Source of the DNA: Zoroaster sp. YZ-2022
Taxonomy: Eukaryota > Echinodermata > Asteroidea > Forcipulatida > Zoroasteridae
Direction of reading: 5' to 3'
NCBI GenBank assembly: GCA_029582265.1
Contig: CM055837.1
Coordinates: forward strand, 17,150,355 to 17,214,354
Length of the DNA stretch: 64,000 nucleotides
Both the position numbers and the translations under genes were made by a program. Below are positions 41,340 through 51,989 of the stretch, in pieces (the first letter of the stretch is position 1; every line of letters starts with the position of its first letter). The notes beneath the pieces were generated by a model. It worked only from the letters and a program-made list of their open reading frames with translations, had not been told where the DNA came from and did no database searches.

Positions 41340-42266
41340 AAGGGAGAACAAAATGAAGCATTAGTTATGTTTGTAAAACAGCTCTTATGAGTATGATAAT
41401 AGGCTATCTGTATTCTATATTTACTCTTATTCTATATTTATTCTTATCATCATTATTCTGGCTTATTCAATCATTGCATACAGTGGATAACAAGCCGAAG
41501 GGTATAATTTACAGAATTTCAATTTAAGAAATTTACAATTTACATATAAATGATTTACTCATTAACAGGGACTATAAAGCAATAAATAAAATAACAGGCA
41601 TTTAAATACATAAATGCATTTAGAACATATGTTGACTTCCCAACTCAGAGACAGACAAATGAAAGACCATCAAAAACAGCTGCAGCCAAAACAGAGAAAA
41701 GGAAAACAGGATATTTTTAGACAAACGATGAAGATCAGAGAAGACATAAAAAATAGACACAAATGGATAAACGGCTAGGCAATAGGACAGATAAACGGAC
41801 AGAGCCAAAAAGTCACTGAAAGACAAAACATCAGACCTAGGTCTGATAAATGAAAGAGTACTCTTTCCTAAATTTGAACTGGAAATAATTTTAATTTCCT
41901 GAAACTCAGACAGAAATATTCATAACGAAGATAGATACCATCATCAGCTGTACACCAAGTATTAAGTATCACACCTTTTTCGCTTTGTATTTAAATTTAC
42001 CATACATTTATTGGTGAAGCCCTTTTTGGGGAATGTTCCCCTCCTTTTAACCCATGTTTCCCCCTTTCGAGTTCGTAGATCCGCACCTGTTTCAGAAGGT
42101 ACATCAATGAGATTCGAACCATACTCTTTCTTATTGAAGGGCCACTTCCTGCAAACGCTACTGTATCATCATTGTTTTTTGCCTTTGATAAAGTCCAGCT
42201 ATTGTTTTGTGTTATCACATTTTAATGCTAGCCATATTCCGTGTAAAGCTGATGTATCAATCCACC
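41340..42266. other. Intergenic, nothing recognised
   Basis: AT-rich; short ORFs lack recognisable domains. Confidence 0.4.
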
Positions 42267-42718
42267 ATAAGACATAAAACACAATAAAGGGGGCCACTTT
42301 CCGACCGTCACGTTAGCAGTTTTTCTAATGGTTGTAATTTTTGTTTAAATATCTGAAACCACCCAAAAAGAATTTCAACATTTGAATAGACATGCATGCT
42401 TATCCTAAAGATAATTTGAGTTGATTATTACTATTATTTTTTTAATTACCCTAAAATTTCCATCAACAAATGGACGGAAAAGTGAGGTAACTTTTTCCGT
42501 CAAATTTTTATGGAAATTTGAGGGTAAAAAAATAAATAAAAAAATAAAAACATAAAATAAATCAACTCAAATTAGTTCTAGTATAAGCCTGCATGTCCAT
42601 TCACATGTTGAAACACTTTTTGGTCGGTTTCAGGTACTTAAAAATAAATAACAACCATTGGAAAAACTGCTAATGTGACGGATGCAAAGTGGCCCCCTTT
42701 ATTGTGTTTTATGTCATA
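42267..42718. mobile_element. Large foldback element, about 450 bp
   Basis: Outer arms GACATAAAACACAATAAAGG + GGGCCACTTT and the inverse. Further inverted blocks run inward (CAACATTTGAATAGACATGC / GCATGTCCATTCACATGTTG; AATTTGAGTTGAT / ATCAACTCAAATT; AATTTCCATCAAC... / ...ATGGAAATTTGAGGGTAA), so almost the whole element folds on itself. Confidence 0.8.
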
Positions 42719-43264
42719 AACATATTGTCGCTGAGGATGCTGTAATGTTTGAAGAATTTAAATAATTTCGAGCTTGGATTTAGGAAAACTGCCCTTTCTA
42801 AATTCCACATAAGAATGAATATACAATAAATCTAAATGCTTAATGTCCGTTCGTTTCAAAACCACACCACGTGGTTTTGAATCTCAACTTTGTGATTGGA
42901 TCCTGCTAGTGCTTTGTGACGAGTGACGAGTGTTGATTGGTTGATCACTGAGGCGTTGCCCCTGTCTGCATCTGATGGAGTTGCCTGTTTGCAGGTGCGT
43001 GACAGAAGGCTGTGTGCTGTGAGGGTGGATGGATGGATGGATTGAATGTCATATGTTGCTAATGTAAAGCCGACATCCTTGGGGACTCTATCATCCGTAT
43101 ATATCTCAGTGGCTTCCCTGATAAAGCGGGTGTACCAGTCCTCCAGAACTATGAGTACTGCCTGAGGACTTTTAAGTAATGTAGACTAAGGATATTGAAT
43201 GTTTGATGATGGCCAACTTGTCAAATTCTCCTCTATCTGAATTAATTTATTATTTTCTATTTAC

Positions 43265-43480
43265 AGGGACAATATCGTCACGATCAGAGCAGACTTTCAA
43301 CAGGGTATGAAATCGTTGTCCTAGTTTATGATGAACACAGTGACTGCAAATTACTGGCTCATTTATGCAGCAGCAACGATATTATGACCTTATCATGTGG
43401 GGTATTATTTTCTGTTACTGAGTTAATCTAAAACTAGCACTCCGATTCCATGCCCTGTTGATCGTGACGATATTGTCCCT
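43265..43480. mobile_element. TTAA-flanked MITE (piggyBac-type), copy 7
   Basis: AGGGACAATATCGTCACGAT left (flank TTAC, one change from TTAA), GATCGTGACGATATTGTCCC + T then TTAA right. Closest to the consensus of the family. Confidence 0.83.
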
Positions 43481-46424
43481 TTAAAGGCACAACACAGTAA
43501 ATCTGAAACTGTCACATATTGTTTGTTTAATTCAAAGAGAGAAAGCATACTCATAGAAGTAGTTTAAGCAGATTATACATTCATTTTAAGAATAAACTAG
43601 CCAAATATTACAATGAACTAAAATACATAGACACTGCACAACCAGTGAACGTTTTTACAAGGCCTTTTTTCACTTTTCACACTCCTTTCGCCGTTTAATG
43701 AATCATGTTTCGCACATGACGTGTATGCTCTGCGCATTTACCTTTCCAATTTAGGCTTAATAAACGGGATAGGTAAACCCCAGTTTGTACTATGTCACGG
43801 GGGAGGCACTATATAGCGCTGATTAAGTTGACACTGATGGCGACTTTTGTGTAGACCTACCCACTCTGTGTTTGACAAAGCTTGGCAACTGTGAAATGGC
43901 ATTAAAAACTGGCAAAAGTGAAACAGAATTTATGTGCAGACACAAGCTTTGCGTCCTGCTCTCGCCCCCTTTAAGGGTTGAAGCGAGTGTGGTTTGCAAA
44001 GCACTTGCATTGTCCAATCAAACGTTGCTTGGGTCAACAAGGGACGCGAGATCATATAAATCAACGGCAATTCTAACTATCTGCACTGCAAAAAAGTGTG
44101 GTATACATTTAGAAGTTTTGCCACCTTCTTGATAATTGAACAAACCCTACAAAACGCCATTTTAATTGATAAAGAAACTGAAGACCATCAGACAAATTGG
44201 ATTTTTTAAATTTGCAATCTACAATAGTGATCAGAACTGGTGGCACACCTTGACGCTGTAGTATATCTAACTCAGAAGTCTCACCGAGAAAGCCGCCTCT
44301 CCCCGTCCACTATTGAGCGGTTTTAATTTCTTGGAGCTCGCGGCGCTAAATGATTCCTAGGAACAATCTTGTTTTAACTCAAAATTGTATGAGGGCTTTG
44401 GCGGATAAAGAGTAGGGGGCAAAAGAGGCCCCTATTTTTAAACGTATACAGTTATTATACGGTTTTTAGTGTGCCCCCTTTTGGAGACCCTGGCTCCGCC
44501 CCTGTATGGGGAGGGAGAGTTGGCAACAGAATTTGCACAACATTGTTGAGTTGGCACTCAACCGGGAAGCATTTTTTTCTTCTGATTTATAAATATAGCC
44601 ATCTTTAGCCATCTTTATCCAGCGTTACTAACTGATATTGTTACCACGGTAACAAGTGCATGGTGCACGAATGTTTATCACGAGTTTAAAATATAGCTTA
44701 TACCGGTCTATTACCGGTCTATTATAACATCAAACAATTGCCTACCTCAAACAAGCTTTTTATGATGAAAAAATACTGAGTAAATATAGATTGTTGTTCA
44801 TCATGGACTTAAACAGTGCTGTAAAATGATGTCACCACGGTAACAGCAAGTACATGCAACGAACGTGTATACAACAATGAACTATTGGGGAGAAGTCAAT
44901 TACCTCCACATAGTATTGGCGAGTTGCCGTTGCTAGGAATTCACCACGCCTGGGTTTTACTGGTTTCCTAGGCAATTGATTGGATTCGGACACATCCTCT
45001 GGACATTTTGGGAGAAAGGTCGACCCTGTGACATTTGAGCTACCGATGGTGACAAGTTATGATCGATTCTAAACATCTTAAATGATCATTGTGTTTTATG
45101 TGAACAGCTAGAATCAATCATGTGTGCGTGGTAATAAACAAGTCCAACAGTTTTACAATCTTGCTCACAATTAATTCGAACATTAACCCCCGCGCCCCCG
45201 TACAATGTTGAAAACTTTTTTTAGATGATTTTTGTTGCGCGGGCTATACGAGATGAAAGTGTTCAAACGAATATGGGTGTAACTTTATATAACGTTGGGT
45301 CGTTTACGAGAAAATTGTGAAAATACATTTTCACGCTTGTGACGAATTTAGGAAAGTGTAAAATTTCCTAAATCGAATACAAGTCTGCCCTAAGCATGTC
45401 ATGAAAGATAATTATTTACCTAATCATCTTCAAGGTTATTTTTTTTAGAGAAGTTAAAGGCTATTTTTGAAGTAAACGGAAATAAATATACCCAGGGAAA
45501 AGACGAAAAAGGACGAAGAAAATTGGAAATGCCTGACGAAAAACCTACGTGTTTTGGGGTAAAATTTAGAAGACTATTTTCCGATATGCCAATATTTAGT
45601 CATAGTAATGCGCTTATCTAAGGTTCTCACCATACTTGTCCTGTACTCACGGTGACCTTTGGAAAATTACCAATTTGCAACCTGAGAGGTCTGCTGTCAT
45701 GAACAAGCAATCTGTAGAGCGTGCAAATCTTACGGCTTCGCGTTCATTTCCCGCCTGAATGTCTGGATCCCAATCAATAGGGTGTTACAGTCTATCCGCA
45801 TGGTAAGTGTGACGTCATTTCAACATAAGCCACGCCTCCTTCAAATGGAATGGATCCAAAAATATGCTGCTGATGTATACACAAATAATACATTGCCCAT
45901 TTTGTCTTTTGAGAACAGTATAGGTGAAATCGTAAAACATTATAGTTTATCGAGATTTTTGTTTTTCAAAAAGATTGAAATGGTTACCATTTCAACGACA
46001 GAATCGCATTGAAATGGTGAATAACGTGAACTAACGGTTTTTAACTTATGTAATTACGCAGTAAATTATTTTTGCCTCGAGCCACAGGATGAAAAACGAG
46101 TAAGCGAACCGTCAAAACGCGCACGTTCACACTGTACAATAACAAATGCTTAAGACTTTCTGATAACACTTTATGAATGTGTTCTTGCGTTTATTTTTAC
46201 AAAACGGCTAAAACGCGTTGTGGTGTTTATTTTATTTTGTTTTATACCAAAACACGTTTGTGCGTTAATGAATTAAGACACAAAGACACCTTAAGGTGTT
46301 AATAACTTAAAAACAAAAACAAAACCACGTTAATGGGGGAAGATAACACTTAATGAACACCGAAACACGTTAATTTAAAAAAATAACAATAAAAAAGGAA
46401 TTTATAAATTTTAAAATTTTGAAA
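43481..46424. other. Intergenic, mostly unique
   Basis: A direct pair CACGGTAACA(A/G)...GTGCATG/GTACATGCA...CGAA(T/C)G occurs near 44646 and 44836. A TGACGTCA motif lies near 45811. No gene recognised. Confidence 0.4.
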
Positions 46425-46688
46425 GTGTCCAGTTTCTGGTAATCGGTCGGCTTCAAAATCGGTGCGGTGACACCTTTTTTTCTGTCATCTTTTTATGCTA
46501 CATTGTATACGCGGGAACGAAATTTCCCATATACAAAGTATGGTGGCTAAGCCGAGAGGCCTCACAAATCGGGCAAACGTTCATACCCCTATTATGTGGA
46601 AAAAGTCGTTTAAAAGCACAGCATGGCAGAATTCCAATCGATCTAGCAATTTTGGCTGCAAACAATAAAGACGCACGGGTCTGAGGCG
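46425..46688 (+). mobile_element. Family-B (Harbinger-type) MITE, copy
   Basis: GTGTCCAGTTTCTGG, TCGGCTTCAAAATCGGTGCG, AAATTTCCCATATACAAAGT, CAGAATTCCAATCGATCTAG and a GGGTCTGAGGCGA end, in the order seen at 20669-21015. It abuts the next MITE without a gap. Confidence 0.75.
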
Positions 46689-47275
46689 ATTTGCCATAGT
46701 GACCAATCCGACTTTTTTTCAATTTTAAGTTTTCCTGCCCATTAATAATAATAATAATAATGTGTGGACTTATATAGCGCGCGTATCCACTACAGCTCAA
46801 GGCGCATTATATTATTACCCCTGCTCATAAGGCTCATAAGGCTCATAAATCATTCCTGAAACCATCTCAGCTCCCTGGGGAGTATACAGCTCAATTGCTG
46901 CCATTACAACGCATATAGGGCTAATCAACCATTTAACCCCTGGGTGGAGAGAAGCAATTATGGTTAAGTGTCTTGCTCAAGGACACAAGTGTCACGGCCG
47001 GGATTCGAACCCACATTCTGCTGCTAACACCAGAACTTGAGTCCGGTAAGCTAGACCGCTCGGCCACGACACTCCATTAGTACATTCAGGAAGAGACCTA
47101 CCATTGTATCTAATCCACATGCATGTATTCCTTATAGTTTTGGAGATAGAGCATGCATTCAAATGACGAATGCTCTAACTGGCTATTTTTTTGTAATTTG
47201 GCAAAGTGACCAATACCGCATTGGTCACTATGCCAACTTAATTCGGGATTGGTCACTATGGCAAATTAGGGACGA
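46688..47275. mobile_element. MITE with TTTGCCATAGTGACCAATCC termini, split by a SINE
   Basis: Second copy of the 9818-10075 element. The left outer 10 bases are lost at the junction with the family-B MITE. The SINE at 46745-47072 sits between CCCATTA and ATTAGTACATTC, a junction that is continuous in the other copy. Confidence 0.82.
46745..47072 (-). mobile_element. tRNA-derived SINE, copy 5, inserted in a MITE
   Basis: (AAT)n tail, body and head (box B GGATTCGAACCC, box A CGGCCACGACAC, both as inverse). Flanked by a 6-bp CCATTA duplication. A short internal deletion removed the ACAGGTACC block. Confidence 0.88.
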
Positions 47276-47359
47276 AATTAGTTCACTGCAAACGTTGAAG
47301 CTCATAAATTATCCATCAGCTCCTTGCATTACCTATTGAGTGACCTCTTTATGCAATCA

Positions 47360-47530
47360 GCTGCTCCATTCTCCTGAGGACGATCAGAGCACACTGATCG
47401 AAACGTCGAGTTGTACCTCCAGTTCTTTTCAGAACTAATTACTACTCAATTGAGATTCCACATGGTGTCACCGCAATTAGTCTTACTTATCATCCTCACC
47501 ATGCAAAGCTACAAGTTTTACCAATCAGCT
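47360..47530 (+). mobile_element. Hammerhead-like foldback family, fragment with intact core
   Basis: Core at 47371-47412: CTC-CTGAGGA-C, stem GATCAG-AGCACA-CTGATC, GAAACGTC, GAG. It is followed by TTGTACCTCCAGTTCTTTTC and the family tail (CATGGTGTCACCGCAATTAG, TCTTACTTATCATCCTCACC). Only one half of the foldback is present. Confidence 0.65.
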
Positions 47531-47539
47531 GCTGTTTCC

Positions 47540-48509
47540 AGGGCATTGAGATTCGCCCGTGTCTGGTTCAAGAGACCCCCAAAAATATTTTAAACAGCGA
47601 ACGATTTTTTAAATATAATATCTTTATTAAACGAACACAAAAACTATGCCATTCGGATGTCTGAAACTGTATAAAAGCGATATTTAAAACGCACTTGATT
47701 CTGATTGACAGCCGTGCTGGCCAATCGACTGCGCAAGCCCTCATGCCAGCTGAGGATTAAAACGATGACCCATCATTTTATTAATTTATATTTTTAATTA
47801 ACTGTCACTAATTGTGGACGGATTCTTTCGTTCAATGTCTCAAATGAAAGCTTATAACTTCCTTAACCCCAGAAAAATAGCAGTTCAACATTTAAATATA
47901 TTTTTACCGTCAAATCAGCCCAACCACGGGCGATTTATCTTTAATATTATCGGTGGTATGCGTGCGCTACAGTACTGACTCTATTTTGTTCAAGTGCTAT
48001 TAACGTATTCAGGGAAATGTTTTCGCTGAAAACACAAATTAACATGTTCTCTCTCTCTCTCTCTCTGGAGTGCCCTAGATTCGGGAGACTGCGTGACCCT
48101 ACTTTGCTTCAGGGCATGTTTGGTCGAGACAAAAACAAACACTATCAAATAAAACAGGCTGGTGGGTGTTTTAGAGGTGATTTGGCGTAGCAATTCTCCC
48201 CTTGCATTCCAACTGTGATTATCTGGGTTCAAATCTAGGCATCAATTTGTGAAAATGGCTACTTCCGCACGTCTACGCTTTGTGACGTGACGGTATGTGT
48301 GTTTTTTCGTACACTATGCTGCATTATATCCAGCATTAAGTAAACTTTGAAAAACCTTATTTTTGTAAGCCTTCGTTTTCCATATGGATAACGTAGCCCA
48401 CGTCTCAAACGTTTTCGGAAATGCACCGAGCTACCACGGAAACATCCGAAGCCAAATACAGCACAATTATTAGTAACACACAGTTCAAGTCAATCACAGT
48501 AATAATTAA
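47540..48509. other. Intergenic, nothing recognised
   Basis: Includes a short (CT)n at 48048-48066. No repeat family or coding exon identified. Confidence 0.4.
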
Positions 48510-48842
48510 TTCTTATATAGTGTCTTAATGTATCTTCTGCACTTTCCATCATTACCCCCTGGTCACTGGGCCAATATCATTCCTATAATCTTTCTCAGTT
48601 CCCTGGGGGAGTATACAGCGCGATATATCGTAGTGCTTCAGAAGCTTTTTCAAACACAATATCAACCTCTACCCTCACAGGTACCCATTTATACTCCTGG
48701 ATATTAAAAAGGAGCACTGTACAGTGAAGTGTCTTACTCAAGGACACAAGTACCATGGTCGCGGCCAGGATTCGAACCCACATTCTGACGACTCAGCCAT
48801 CAGAACACAAATTCAACAACTAAGCTACTCGGTTATGACACG
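48510..48842 (-). mobile_element. tRNA-derived SINE, divergent subfamily, copy 6
   Basis: Shares GGGGAGTATACAGC, CTCACAGGTACCCATTTATA, AAGTGTCTTACTCAAGGACA and box B TTCGAACCCAC (inverse) with the main family. It also has TTTTTCAAACACAATATCAA, which it shares only with 57180-57437. Confidence 0.72.
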
Positions 48843-48971
48843 TACTGTAGTACAAGTACACATGTCCATTATGTTGCGGTAAAGAAACTCACTGAAACAC
48901 GATCTGATTGCACCATTTTGGTCTGTAAAAGCCAGCAAACCTATATTATTCATTGACGATTCCTATCCTCT

Positions 48972-49220
48972 ATGGCAAAAACCCAGTGTATGGCTACATA
49001 TACCCAAACAAATAAAGCTCGAAACCTTGCACTAACCCTGTTGAGAAAAGCAGCGGCAAAGACGAACATCTCGCCGCTATTTTGCCTACCACTTTTGAAG
49101 AAACTTTTGAGACGTATACGTGATGAATATGCAAATAAGGCATACGAAGTTTACCGAGAGCTCTGTCAAGTGGACTTTTACGGTCTGTGCACGTCTTCCG
49201 TCTATGAATTACACATTTAG
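48972..49220 (+). CDS. Possible 3'-terminal coding exon, unrecognised
   Basis: An 82-codon plus-strand frame (NLALTLLRKAAAKTNISPLF, then basic KKLLRRIRDEYANKAYEVYR, then ELCQVDFYGLC) ending in TAG, with an AATAAA 57 bp further on. Codon choice looks non-random, but no family is recognised and no upstream exon was found. It could be chance. Confidence 0.22.
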   Translation: MAKTQCMATYTQTNKARNLALTLLRKAAAKTNISPLFCLPLLKKLLRRIRDEYANKAYEVYRELCQVDFYGLCTSSVYELHI

Positions 49221-50080
49221 CTTGGACTCCATGTTCCGCATACTTTATATGGTCTCTCTACACGTTTAACGTTGCTCAATAAATCAAATTAGATCAAATG
49301 GTCTCTACGAGCTTTAAAAGCTGCTATCGTTGAATAGCGAAATGTATCTAGCTGTTAATAAGGTGAGACGCGGATAAATAATGCTATTCTTATTCTAAAC
49401 ACGAATAGGCTTCAAATCGAAGGCTAAGCAGGGTGGACCTTAACCCCAAACTCTTCCACCAATTATCTTAAAGTGGTCTATCGCCGTTGATAGGTTAACG
49501 CAAGGTCTAACATTATTTAGCCTCGATATAATAGCGCCTGTCATGAAATACGACACCGACTTTAGGCTGGAGAAAGTGTACGATTATTGGTACCATCGCA
49601 CAGTCGCCTACCTGAACACGTGACTCGATGTTATATAAATACAGAAGTCTTGACGAGAAATATTGATGATGCCTTAGATGTATATCTGTAAACCATGGAG
49701 TAGAATGAAATACACTAATATAAACACTCGTGCAATGATACACCCGATTTGCAGAAACAGGATTGTGGAAAAACACTTTCCTTATCTTGTCTATGTGCAC
49801 ATGTGCAGGTTTCAAGTTTCACAAGATGCATTTATCGTTACTTTGAATGTGTAAACTTCCAACATTTAATATATAACAAAATCAGAATTTGCATCGAGCC
49901 TTGATATTTTAACAGGAACTCTCAACAAATAAAGTAATACTGTAGCATAAGTTAATGATTAATCGACTCAGTCATTTTGTAAATAATGTGATCACGAAGA
50001 TTTGAGCTTTAGAAAAACGTTCATGGGACATTTTGTTTCTCCCCAAAGAATTCAATATTTGTATTAAAAAACGAACAATA
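49221..50080. other. Intergenic, nothing firm
   Basis: One 100-codon minus frame (49513-49815) without recognisable domain; left uncalled. No repeats identified. Confidence 0.4.
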
Positions 50081-50084
50081 TGTG

Positions 50085-50180
50085 TGGCATTAGTAAGACT
50101 AATTGCGGTGACACCATGTGAAATTCTCTATTGAGTAGTGATTAGTTCTGAAAAGAACTGGAGGTTACAACTCGATGTGT
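50085..50180 (-). mobile_element. Hammerhead-like foldback family, fragment
   Basis: AAGACTAATTGCGGTGACAC...GTTCTGAAAAGAACTGGAGG + TTACAACTCGATG. Truncated before the core. Confidence 0.65.
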
Positions 50181-50224
50181 GGTATTAATTGAAAATAATT
50201 TCAGAGAATTCTACATTGGAATGG

Positions 50225-50592
50225 TCTTATTTCGTTGCCTCGCGCGTTGCCTCAGACCCGCGCGTCAGCATTTTTAATTTTGTTTAATTTTTTTTGCTAT
50301 GAAACGATGTCCAATTGCAGCCGCAAAATATTGCTGGATCGATTGGAATAGTGCCGTGCTGTGCTTTAAACGACTTTTTCACATAGGGTATGAACGTTTT
50401 CCCGATTTGTGAGGCCTCTCTTAGCCGCCATACTTTGTATATGGGAAATTTGGTTCCCGCGTATACATGTATCACTTATTTCCCTGTTGGTAAAAAGAGA
50501 GAGAGAAAGGATGGCTGAAAAAAAGCGCGTGACCGCACCGATTTTGAAGTCAACCGATGACCAGAAACACGAGACTGTTTTTTGGCCTTAGC
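50225..50592 (-). mobile_element. Family-B (Harbinger-type) MITE, inverse orientation
   Basis: Reads as the inverse of 20669-21015: TGGATCGATTGGAAT, GTGAGGCCTCTCTTAGCCGC, ATGGGAAATTTGG, GCACCGATTTTGAAGTC, and ends TTTTTTGGCC followed by TTA. Confidence 0.78.
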
Positions 50593-50599
50593 AATAAGC

Positions 50600-51640
50600 T
50601 GAAACTGTCAAAAGTACAGGTTGGTTTTCATACATACCCGGTATCGCTTGAAGTATGGATGCATTTACAGGTATTTTATCATAAGTGTTTATGGACTTTA
50701 TGTCTGTTTATATATTATCCCTAGAACCGTGCTTGGCACTTAATTTCATTTTACCGCAGTAATAACATACGTGTTGCTTGGTAATGGAAAATTGACTGTG
50801 GAATTGCTGTGGACACGTCTAAGTGCATTTTTTTAAACTCTGCCTTTAAAAATGCGAAATTTAAAGCAGGGAAACCGTTTGTATTTACCCGATTCAAAAG
50901 TGTCCGTGACTTACCAATCATCATGCGAAATAAATCCGTCTGGGATTACTTTCATTTGAGAGAAAACACGAAAGATATGAAAGTTTGATAATAATTGCTA
51001 TTGTTACTATCGGTATTGTTTTCTAAATGAGTAAAAGCAAACAAATTGAAGTAGAAAACCACAGAGAAGGGCTATTTCGTCACCGTTTTTATGGTTTTTG
51101 GTCAAATTTTGTTTTGTAGATATTTGAGGAGTATTCATTGGCGTCGACATTTCTGCTAAGTTTGAAGTACTGAAACGTCATAGCTTCGTAATTATGCTAA
51201 TTAATATACCCGGCGAATCACTTAGCTAAGCTGTTTTCCGTGTTCACGAAGTGACGAATCGCCATTCGTCGCTTAATACATGGGAATGCATAGCGATTGG
51301 CAAAATGCCAATGTGGGAATTGTTGATTTTGCGTTTTTACGAAGTGACGAATCGTGTGACCTATATACGCGTTTTCACGAAGTGACAAATGGCTTAATAC
51401 ATTTTTAATATATTAGCGCTCAGCATGCGCGGTCTTGTTTTTGCAAATATGTTTGGTAAGTAATTCCTCAATAATTACAATCTCTATGATAAAGATACTG
51501 ACATATCTTTGAAATTAGAGTTATAAGCTTTAGTAGGAAGCAAAAATAAAAAAACTGTTTCAAAACAGTTCAACTTCAAACGCGATTATCTAAAAGTATG
51601 TGTGGGCTGATTCGTCATTTTGTTACGATATCATAGGCGG
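50600..51640. other. Intergenic with a small repeated motif
   Basis: TTCACGAAGTGAC(G/A)AAT recurs three times (51243, 51337, 51374) within 160 bp, twice followed by a TTAATACAT stretch. No other structure. Confidence 0.5.
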
Positions 51641-51715
51641 ATCCAGGGGATGGCAAAGAGGTATGTGTCCCCCTTGTTTATCGCCGTGAATGTACATTCA
51701 CCATACGTTTTTGTA

Positions 51716-51985
51716 TGCCCTACCCATTTTTGTTAGTACGCCCCACCCATTTTTGTTAGTATGCCCCACTCATTTTTGTTAGTGTGCCCGCCCATTTTTG
51801 TTGGTATGTCCCCGCCCATTTTTGTTAGTATTCCCCGCCCATTTTTGTTAGTATGCCCCACCCATTTTTGTTGGTATGCCCCACCCATTTTTGTTGGTAT
51901 GCCCCACCCATTTTTGTTAGTATGCCCCGCCCATTTTGTTAGTATGCCCCGCCCATTTTGTTAGTACGCCCCGCCCTTTTTGCCC
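51716..51985. repeat. 26-bp tandem repeat, about 10 units
   Basis: Unit GTATGCCCCACCCATTTTTG + TTA with small changes. It lies beside a single GGCGGATCCAGGGGATGGC motif (51645) like the left end of the element at 56484. Confidence 0.93.
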
Positions 51986-51989
51986 TGTG

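Noticed and set aside
49513..49815. 100-codon minus frame
   Set aside because: No domain, signal peptide or neighbouring exon recognised; kept only as a remark.
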